Program-made: the position numbers and the translations under genes
Shown: positions 35,788 through 41,405 of the stretch, piece after piece
Numbering within the stretch: the first letter of the stretch is position 1
Layout of the letters: the number at the start of each line of letters is the position of its first letter
NCBI GenBank assembly: GCA_947478455.1
Contig: CANJWR010000015.1
Coordinates: forward strand, 1-41,405
Length of the DNA: 41,405 nucleotides
Reading direction: 5' to 3'
Source: Beijerinckiaceae bacterium
GTDB taxonomy: Bacteria; Pseudomonadota; Alphaproteobacteria; Rhizobiales; Beijerinckiaceae
The notes under the pieces: generated by a model
Told to the model about the DNA's origin: nothing
Seen by the model: the letters and a program-made list of their open reading frames with translations, nothing else
Databases searched by the model: none

Positions 35788-35817
35788 GCCGGCTGCAGCG
35801 CTTGCAGCCGGCTTTTT
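35788..35817 (+). terminator. Terminator of the Gly/His-rich gene
   Basis: GCCGGCTGCA and TGCAGCCGGC form a perfect 10-bp stem with a five-base loop (GCGCT), followed by TTTTT. It also lies immediately downstream of convergent trpB and may stop leftward transcription too. Confidence 0.9.
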
Positions 35818-35821
35818 GTCG

Positions 35822-37039
35822 TCACATCCCGCCGAGATGTTCGGCGACTGTGAAGATGTCCTTGTCGCCGCGGCCGCAGAGATTCATCACCATCAGATGA
35901 TCCTTGGGCTTCGTCGGCGCAATCTCGATCACGCCCGCCAGCGCATGGGCGGGCTCCAGCGCCGGGATGATGCCTTCGAGCTTGCAGCACAGCTGGAAAG
36001 CTTCGAGCGCTTTCGCGTCAGTCGCCGAAATGTAATTCACCCGGCCTGTCTCTTTCAGCCACGCATGTTCAGGCCCGATGCCCGGATAGTCGAGGCCGGC
36101 TGAAATCGAATGGCCTTCGTTGATCTGACCATCCTCGTCCATCAACAAATAGGTGCGGTTGCCGTGCAGAACGCCCGGGCGTCCACCCGCCAGCGAAGCC
36201 GCATGGCCATTCGGCACATCGACGCCATGGCCGGCCGCCTCGACGCCGTAAATCTCAACGCTCGCATCGTCCAGAAACGGATGGAACAACCCGATGGCGT
36301 TCGAGCCGCCGCCGATGCAGGCGATCAGCGAATCCGGCAGGCGGCCTTCGGCCTTGTGCATCTGCTCGCGGGTCTCGTTACCAATGACAGACTGAAAGTC
36401 GCGCACCATGGCCGGGTAGGGATGCGGGCCCGCCGCCGTGCCGATGCAGTAGAACGTATCGGCCACATTGGTCACCCAGTCGCGCAGCGCCTCGTTCATG
36501 GCGTCTTTCAGCGTGCGGGCGCCCGATTGCACCGGCACCACTTTCGCGCCCAGCATCTTCATGCGGAACACATTGGGCTTCTGTCGCTCGACGTCGACGG
36601 CCCCCATATAGACGATGCATTCGAGGCCATATTTGGCGCAGGCCGTTGCGGTGGCGACGCCGTGCTGGCCCGCGCCAGTTTCGGCAATGATGCGCTTCTT
36701 GCCCATGCGCAGCGCCAGCTGAATCTGCCCCAGCACATTGTTGATCTTGTGCGCGCCCGTGTGGTTCAGCTCGTCGCGCTTGAAGTAGATTTTCGCGCCG
36801 CCCAGATGCTGCGTCAGCCGCTCGGCGTAGTAGAGCGGGCTTGGGCGACCAACGTAATGGGTGGCCAGATGATCCAGCTCCGCCTGAAAAGACGGATCGG
36901 CCTTGGCGGCCGTATAGGCCTTTTCGAGGTCGAGGATCAGCGGCATCAGCGTCTCCGCCACGAAGCGCCCGCCGAAAATGCCGAAATGGCCATGCGCGTC
37001 CGGGCCGCTGCGGAAGGAATTGGGGAGTTCGGGCTTCAA
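35822..37039 (-). CDS. trpB: Tryptophan synthase beta chain
   Basis: A 405-residue PLP enzyme that joins indole and serine to give tryptophan. The PLP lysine is K98 in [15 protein letters not shown]. The phosphate-binding loop is [12 protein letters not shown], and the C-terminal [11 protein letters not shown] is standard. The start is ATG 37039. It follows a 2H-like gene and trpF on the same strand. trpA, normally next, is not downstream; the convergent Gly/His-rich gene and its terminator lie there instead. Confidence 0.97.
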   Translation of the reverse strand: MKPELPNSFRSGPDAHGHFGIFGGRFVAETLMPLILDLEKAYTAAKADPSFQAELDHLATHYVGRPSPLYYAERLTQHLGGAKIYFKRDELNHTGAHKINNVLGQIQLALRMGKKRIIAETGAGQHGVATATACAKYGLECIVYMGAVDVERQKPNVFRMKMLGAKVVPVQSGARTLKDAMNEALRDWVTNVADTFYCIGTAAGPHPYPAMVRDFQSVIGNETREQMHKAEGRLPDSLIACIGGGSNAIGLFHPFLDDASVEIYGVEAAGHGVDVPNGHAASLAGGRPGVLHGNRTYLLMDEDGQINEGHSISAGLDYPGIGPEHAWLKETGRVNYISATDAKALEAFQLCCKLEGIIPALEPAHALAGVIEIAPTKPKDHLMVMNLCGRGDKDIFTVAEHLGGM

Positions 37040-37121
37040 GTTCTGCTCCTGCGGCGGTCACGACGGGCGGGTGTGTTCTAGCGGCTTGGGCCGCCGGAAC
37101 CAAGTCCACATTGGGGCGGAC

Positions 37122-37886
37122 CTAGATGCTGTCGCTCTCACCAAGCTTTATAGTTCGGGCAATGGCGGATTCCAGCACCAGATCGTCGCTGGATCCGAGC
37201 AGCCAGAGACGATCCAACTTGAAACGCAGCAGCGGAACATCCCGCCAGCGGCGGATAATGTCCGCGAGCGCCGTCGTCTCCGGGACCGTCAGTTCCTCGG
37301 TGAAATTGTAGAGCCCGACCGGATAGAGGTCTGTCAATTTCCGCCCCAGCGCGGCCTGAATATCCTGAAAGACGTTGCGGGTAGCGCGCTTCTGCGGATA
37401 GGCCTTGAGATACAACCGGCCGAGGTTGATCTCGCCCGAGAAAAGGCCGCGTATTTCAACCTCGAAGGGCGAGATCGCCGCCAGCGCGGCGATCTGCGCG
37501 TCGCCGATGACCGGCGGATTGTCCACCGATAGCGAGCCGCAAATCGTTGCGTGTAGCTTGTCCCGGCGCTGCTCGACAATGTCCCACGAGATTTTGGCGG
37601 CAAATGACGCGCTTCTGATTTCGCGCTCGAGCGCGAGAAAGTTTGCCGATCTGCGCAGCGCCTGATCCGGGAGTGGTATCACCAGCGAATAGACGCGCGC
37701 GTGAACGCCCATCCGGTAGGGGCCGTCTTCTGCAATGACGAGCGGGTGGCGGGGATTGACGAGCGGCAGGTGCGCGACCCGGTACAACCTGTCGAAACGT
37801 AGCGCTGTCTCTGCATCAAAACGCGTTTGCGCGCGCGCATAGCCAAGTTCTGCCTCCGCGCAGAATTCCGGCGCGGGCGCATCCAT
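37122..37886 (-). CDS. 2H phosphoesterase-like protein in the trp cluster
   Basis: A 254-residue soluble protein. The second half resembles the LigT/2H phosphoesterase fold. KLHATICGSL (110-119) gives an HxT motif (H112, T114). PFEVEIRGLFSGEINLGRLYL looks like the central strand pair, and FKLDRLWLLGSSD matches the usual ending. Where the second HxT is expected the sequence is YNFTEEL, so Asn194 stands in place of the His. The protein may have lost catalysis or act as a binding protein. The ATG at 37886 overlaps the trpF stop (TGATG), showing tight coupling. A role in tryptophan synthesis is not implied by sequence. Confidence 0.6.
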   Translation of the reverse strand: MDAPAPEFCAEAELGYARAQTRFDAETALRFDRLYRVAHLPLVNPRHPLVIAEDGPYRMGVHARVYSLVIPLPDQALRRSANFLALEREIRSASFAAKISWDIVEQRRDKLHATICGSLSVDNPPVIGDAQIAALAAISPFEVEIRGLFSGEINLGRLYLKAYPQKRATRNVFQDIQAALGRKLTDLYPVGLYNFTEELTVPETTALADIIRRWRDVPLLRFKLDRLWLLGSSDDLVLESAIARTIKLGESDSI

Positions 37887-38557
37887 CAGGCGGCGGCGCC
37901 ACGGGCGGCTGCGACAAAAGCCGCGATGCGCCGAGGATCCTTTACGCCCGGCGCAGACTCAACACCCGACGAGACGTCGACGCCTCTGGCGCCCGTGATG
38001 CGGATCGCCTCCGCCACATTGTCAGCATCGAGACCGCCAGACAGCATCCACGGCTTTTCGGTTTGCACATCGCGCAGGATCGTCCAGTCGAAAGCCTGCC
38101 CGTTGCCGCCCGGCAGCACTGCGCCCTTTGGGGGCTTGGCGTCGAACAGGACGCGGTCGACGACAGACTCATATGCGGCGATTGCGGCGAGGTCTGCGGC
38201 GGCTGAAATGCCGATGGCTTTCATGACGGGCAGACTGAAGCGGCGGCTAAGCTCGGCTGCGCGGGCCGGCATTTCCTTGCCGTGCAATTGCAACAGATCT
38301 GGCTTCAGGGTCGCGACGATCTGTTCGAACGTGACGTCGTCGGCGTCGACCGTGAGCGCAACCTTTGTCACGCGGCCATGTGCCTGCGCGCCGAGATCGC
38401 GCGCGCGCTCAAACGATATGTTGCGCGGGCTTGGAGCGAAGAACACGAAACCCGCCATATCGGCGCGCGCCGATATGGCGGCTTCAAGCGACTCCGGCGT
38501 CGAGAGGCCGCAGATTTTTACTATGAGGTTGCGCGCGTTCATGCCGTTGATTTGCAT
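37886..38557 (-). CDS. trpF: Phosphoribosylanthranilate isomerase
   Basis: A 223-residue TIM-barrel enzyme for the third step of tryptophan synthesis. The first catalytic Cys is in LIVKICGLSTPES, ADMAGFVFFAPSPRNIS is the second signature, and LQLHGKE and the phosphate-binding MLSGGLDADNV and GVDVSSGVE follow. Catalytic Asp is in LFDAKPPKG. The start could be ATG 38557 (used) or 38542. A perfect 30-bp palindrome lies inside the gene at 38452-38481. It follows the LapA-like gene by 38 bp and overlaps the 2H-like gene by one base. Confidence 0.95.
   Translation of the reverse strand: MQINGMNARNLIVKICGLSTPESLEAAISARADMAGFVFFAPSPRNISFERARDLGAQAHGRVTKVALTVDADDVTFEQIVATLKPDLLQLHGKEMPARAAELSRRFSLPVMKAIGISAAADLAAIAAYESVVDRVLFDAKPPKGAVLPGGNGQAFDWTILRDVQTEKPWMLSGGLDADNVAEAIRITGARGVDVSSGVESAPGVKDPRRIAAFVAAARGAAA
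38452..38481. repeat. 30-bp perfect palindrome inside trpF
   Basis: CCGCCATATCGGC-GCGC-GCCGATATGGCGG reads identically on both strands over 30 bases. It encodes the normal ISARADMAG stretch of TrpF, so protein constraint is met as well. In mRNA it would form a very stable hairpin, about 95 bases into the gene. Confidence 0.9.
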
Positions 38558-38595
38558 GCCGTGTGTCGCCTGTCCACGGGCAGGCTCGTGGCCGA

Positions 38596-38949
38596 TCAGG
38601 CTGCGCGAGAATTGTCGCTACTGGAAATGGCCGGCAGCCGCGTGGATGCGAATTGCGCGCGCAGCCGCTCGGTCTCGTTGCGCATCTGCGCAAGATCGGA
38701 GCGGGCCACGCGGGCAGAGCGGCGATATTTGCCTTGCGCAAGCCAGGACGCGAAACCACCCAGCAACACGCCGAGCATAACCGCCAGAAAAAGCACGATA
38801 AACAAAGGAGCGGTCAGATGAATGCCCTGAACGTCATTGCCAAACGGGTCGAATACGACCGTCACCACATGGCGGTTTGCAATCGCAAATACGAGAGCAA
38901 TTGCACCGAGCGGCAGCAGCAGGAGCCATTTCAGAAACGTCTTCATCAA
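38596..38949 (-). CDS. LapA-domain (DUF1049) membrane protein
   Basis: A 117-residue protein with two membrane helices (FLKWLLLLPLGAIALVFAIAN and APLFIVLFLAVMLGVLLGGFASWL) separated by a short loop. A cytosolic tail containing DLAQMRNETERLRAQF is probably coiled coil. This is the LapA/YciS layout; in E. coli LapA works with LapB in lipopolysaccharide assembly. The location between ihfB and trpF is typical for Rhizobiales. The start is ATG 38949, 24 bp after ihfB. Confidence 0.85.
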   Translation of the reverse strand: MMKTFLKWLLLLPLGAIALVFAIANRHVVTVVFDPFGNDVQGIHLTAPLFIVLFLAVMLGVLLGGFASWLAQGKYRRSARVARSDLAQMRNETERLRAQFASTRLPAISSSDNSRAA

Positions 38950-38973
38950 ACCTCTTTGCGCATCGCGCCTGCT

Positions 38974-39264
38974 CTAGCGCGAGGACTCGCCGTTCAGGCG
39001 TTCGCGCATTTCCTTGCCGGTCTTGAAGAACGGCACTGATTTTTCGTCCACCGAAACATGCTGTCCGGTGCGCGGGTTTCTGCCGACGCGCGCATCGCGG
39101 CGCTTGACGGAAAATGCCCCGAAACCACGCAACTCCACACGATCTCCACGTGCGAGTGCATTGGTAATTTCATCGAGAATCGCGTTTACAATATTCTCGA
39201 CGTCGCGTTGGTAAAGGTGCGGATTTCGTTCCGCAATTCTTTGAACAAGTTCTGATTTAATCAC
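38974..39264 (-). CDS. ihfB: Integration host factor subunit beta
   Basis: A 96-residue DNA-bending protein. [23 protein letters not shown] forms the helical base, [28 protein letters not shown] the strands and DNA-inserting arm with its NP proline, and [13 protein letters not shown] the end. The RGFGAF and NPRTG pattern with the MIKSEL start separates IHF-beta from HU. IHF-alpha is not in the window. It lies 53 bp downstream of sppA. Confidence 0.95.
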   Translation of the reverse strand: MIKSELVQRIAERNPHLYQRDVENIVNAILDEITNALARGDRVELRGFGAFSVKRRDARVGRNPRTGQHVSVDEKSVPFFKTGKEMRERLNGESSR

Positions 39265-39317
39265 GGTGCGTCTGCCTTAAAAAATGCATGAAACGCCTGA
39301 AAATACAGCCCCTCAGG

Positions 39318-40295
39318 TCAATTCAGCACTTCACCTTGCCAAATGGCCACCATACCGTCAAGCAGGCGGGAATTACTGACCTGATCTGCTTTCCGGAGGG
39401 TCTCGGCGAATGTTTCGTAGCCGAAAACCTCGGCCAGTCCTGCTGACAGGCCCAGAATGCCCAGCCGCTCCAGACTGCGCTGGCGCCGCCAGTCGCGCAC
39501 CGGCAGTTTGGCGTGGATATTCTTTTCCTTTTCAAGCCATTCGATGGCTTCGCGTTCGCCCCCGATGCCGTCGACGAGTTTCAGCGGCATGCCCTGCCGG
39601 CCAGTGAAAACCCGCCCGTCCGCCACAGCCGCGATTTCCTGATCGCTCATGTTGCGACGTTCTTTCACGAGTGTCCTGAACCAGTCGAACGAATCCGCCA
39701 CAAGCGCCGCCAGCGCCGCGCGGGCTTCCGGGCTCGTCGGCTCGAAACCGTTAGGGGCGGCTTTCAGCGGCGAGGACTTCACCTCTTCCATTTTGACCCC
39801 GACCGTATCGAGCAATTTGGAAACATTGGGGATCTGGAACAGCACGCCGATGGAACCGACCAGCGAATTGCCGCGCGCATAGATGCGGTCAGCGCCCAGC
39901 GCCGCGATATAGGCGCCCGAGGCCGCCATGGTGCCGACCACCGCAACTGTCGGCTTCTTGGCCGCAAGGCGGCGCAGTTCCTCGTAAATTTTTTCCGAAC
40001 CCGTCGTGGTGCCGCCCGGGCTCTCGATAGACAGGATGACGCCGGCGGCGTGCGAATCCGCAATGCCCTGAATGAGTTGCAGCGTGTCGCGATCTCCGGT
40101 GATCAGACCTTCGATGGACAGGCGCGCAATATGCTCGCTGGACGCCAGCGGCTGTCCGCCGATCGTATAGCGCCATACGCCGAAAAGGATTGCGCCGATG
40201 ACCATTGCAAAAGAAGCGACCCGCCAGAACGTCACCTTGCGCCGCAGCTTGCGACGGTCGACCAGATAATCGGCAAAGAGTTCGGACGACGCCAT
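39318..40295 (-). CDS. sppA: Signal peptide peptidase SppA
   Basis: A 325-residue serine protease anchored by one N-terminal helix (about 24-42). It degrades released signal peptides on the periplasmic side. The Ser/Lys dyad is Ser126 in GTMAASGAYI and Lys178 in SSPLKAAPN. ESPGGTTTGSE and GSIGVLFQ are family landmarks. It is a single-domain form, about half the length of E. coli SppA, as in most alphaproteobacteria. The start is ATG 40295. It is 144 bp downstream of rpsA behind a strong terminator. Confidence 0.95.
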   Translation of the reverse strand: MASSELFADYLVDRRKLRRKVTFWRVASFAMVIGAILFGVWRYTIGGQPLASSEHIARLSIEGLITGDRDTLQLIQGIADSHAAGVILSIESPGGTTTGSEKIYEELRRLAAKKPTVAVVGTMAASGAYIAALGADRIYARGNSLVGSIGVLFQIPNVSKLLDTVGVKMEEVKSSPLKAAPNGFEPTSPEARAALAALVADSFDWFRTLVKERRNMSDQEIAAVADGRVFTGRQGMPLKLVDGIGGEREAIEWLEKEKNIHAKLPVRDWRRQRSLERLGILGLSAGLAEVFGYETFAETLRKADQVSNSRLLDGMVAIWQGEVLN

Positions 40296-40384
40296 GGATC
40301 AGCTTCCTTCACGGACCGGATTCGGCGCGACCCTAGGCCCGGACGGCGCCCCGATCAAGGCGGTTGCGGTTGCGTTGCAGCAAA

Positions 40385-40416
40385 GAAAAAGCCCGCACGG
40401 CGGAACCGTGCGGGCT
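40385..40416 (-). terminator. Rho-independent terminator of rpsA
   Basis: On the minus strand AGCCCGCACGG and CCGTGCGGGCT form a perfect 11-bp stem with a five-base loop, followed by TTTTTCTTTG. It lies 24 bp beyond the rpsA stop. Confidence 0.9.
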
Positions 40417-40439
40417 GATTGTTTCAGGCCTTGAGAGCC

Positions 40440-41405
40440 TTACTTCTTGGTTGTGTCGCGAGCCTTGAGGGCCGCGCCCAGAATGTCGCCGAGCGAAGCG
40501 CCGGAATCCGCCGACCCGTACTGGGCGATGGCTTCCTTCTCTTCCGAGATCTCGAGCGCCTTGATCGACACAGCGACCTTGCGGGCCTTGCGGTCGAACA
40601 CGGTGATGCGGGCGTCAACCTTTTCGCCAACGGCGAAACGCTCGGCGCGCTGGTCGCCGCGATCGCGGGCGAGTTCGGCGCGCTTGATGAAGGTCGTCAG
40701 ATCGGTGCCGACGATCTTGACGTCGATGCCGCCTTCCTTGACCTCGATCACTTCGCAGGTGACGACAGCGCCCTTGCGCATGTCAGCTTCGCCTTCGACC
40801 TTCGCCTGGAAGGGGTCGCCGGAGAGCTGCTTGATGCCAAGCGAGATGCGCTCCTTCTCGACGTCGACGTCGAGAACCTGCGCCTTGACCATGTCACCTT
40901 TCTTGTACTCTTCGATGACCTGTTCGCCGGGGCGCTTCCAGTCGAGATCGGAGAGATGGACCATGCCGTCCACATCGCCTTCGAGACCGATGAACAGACC
41001 GAATTCGGTCTTGTTCTTGACCTCTCCCTCGACTTCCGAACCCTTCGGGTGCTTCTCGGCGAAGGCTTCCCACGGGTTCTGCAAGGTCTGCTTGAGACCG
41101 AGCGAGATGCGGCGCTTGACCGAGTCGACCTCGAGCACCTGAACGTCGACTTCCTGGCTCGTCGAAACGATCTTGCCCGGATGCACGTTCTTCTTGGTCC
41201 ACGACATTTCGGAGACGTGGATCAGGCCTTCGATGCCCGGCTCCAGTTCCACGAACGCGCCGTAGTCGGTGATGTTGGTCACGCGGCCATGGAAGCGCGA
41301 GTTGAGCGGATACTTGGCCTCGATGCCCTGCCACGGATCGTCCAGCAGCTGCTTCATGCCGAGCGAGATGCGGTGCGTGTCGTGGTTGATCTTGATGATC
41401 TTGAC
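40440..41405 (-). CDS. rpsA: 30S ribosomal protein S1, C-terminal part (5' end outside window)
   Basis: Partial gene reading leftward from the window edge; about 321 residues are seen. It contains at least three S1 domains in series: FHGRVTNITDYGAFVELEPGIEGLIHVSEMSW, then VEGEVKNKTEFGLFIGLEGDVDGMVHLSDLDW, then the more divergent VTCEVIEVKEGGIDVKIVG. The segment upstream of the first internal Met (KINHDTHRISLGMKQ) joins the preceding domain, so the gene clearly continues beyond 41405. S1 recruits mRNA to the 30S subunit. A strong terminator follows. Confidence 0.96.
   Translation of the reverse strand, partial: VKIIKINHDTHRISLGMKQLLDDPWQGIEAKYPLNSRFHGRVTNITDYGAFVELEPGIEGLIHVSEMSWTKKNVHPGKIVSTSQEVDVQVLEVDSVKRRISLGLKQTLQNPWEAFAEKHPKGSEVEGEVKNKTEFGLFIGLEGDVDGMVHLSDLDWKRPGEQVIEEYKKGDMVKAQVLDVDVEKERISLGIKQLSGDPFQAKVEGEADMRKGAVVTCEVIEVKEGGIDVKIVGTDLTTFIKRAELARDRGDQRAERFAVGEKVDARITVFDRKARKVAVSIKALEISEEKEAIAQYGSADSGASLGDILGAALKARDTTKK

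Overview
The window is GC-rich, densely coding DNA from an alphaproteobacterial chromosome, most likely a member of the Hyphomicrobiales (Rhizobiales). This rests on a SciP homologue (the cell-cycle inhibitor of CtrA) with CtrA-like boxes upstream, a Rhodobacter/Bradyrhizobium-type PmtA methyltransferase, and gene orders typical of that group: rpsA-sppA-ihfB-lapA-trpF-trpB, rplU-rpmA-GNAT-obg-proB, and dapF-mtaB-ftsY-yciB facing ccm and acnA. Intergenic repeats of a kind common in that group are also present. I cannot name the genus from sequence alone. Most of the window is ordinary core genome; no phage, insertion sequence or CRISPR array was seen.

Layout. 1-820: the 3' end of acetyl-CoA synthetase, its terminator and an elongator tRNA-Met. 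0.9-5.2 kb: pmtA, mnmA, divergent sciP, a UPF0104 membrane protein and fliJ (no other flagellar gene is present). 5.3-9.8 kb: purH, rimM, rpsP and ffh, with two intergenic repeat clusters. 10-12.6 kb: a cytochrome c'-like protein with a membrane partner, a solitary Bug/TctC binding protein and a small secreted protein. 12.6-14 kb: an accessory-looking patch with a DUF6157 protein and an AHSA1/ArsR pair. 14.1-19.9 kb: acnA, divergent from ccmABCDG. 19.9-24.6 kb: yciB, ftsY, an RluA-type synthase on the opposite strand, mtaB and dapF. 24.8-28.9 kb: an effector-binding-domain protein, a DUF1932 dehydrogenase-like protein, a fatty acid hydroxylase, an NAPE-PLD-like MBL hydrolase and a small unknown. 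29-34.9 kb: rplU, rpmA, GNAT, DUF3833, obgE, vapBC, proB and a PEBP protein. 35-41.4 kb: two small unknowns, then leftward trpB, a 2H-like protein, trpF, lapA-like, ihfB, sppA and rpsA (cut by the window edge).

How genes work together. RpsA, RplU, RpmA, RpsP, RimM, ObgE, MnmA, MtaB and the RluA-type enzyme serve ribosome assembly and RNA modification. Ffh and FtsY are the two protein halves of the signal-recognition pathway. CcmABCDG export and prepare haem and apocytochrome for c-type cytochromes such as the one at 10.4-10.9 kb. ProB, TrpF, TrpB, DapF and PurH are biosynthetic.

No clear new multi-gene system was found. The observations most worth checking are: a vapBC module set exactly between obgE and proB with TTGA overlaps at both of its downstream junctions and a strong operator-like repeat upstream; a protein in the trp cluster that looks like a 2H phosphoesterase with one catalytic histidine replaced; a 30-bp perfect palindrome inside trpF; a paired operator in which the arsR start codon lies inside one repeat; CtrA-type boxes in front of sciP; and a hairpin-rich stretch between rpmA and the GNAT gene.
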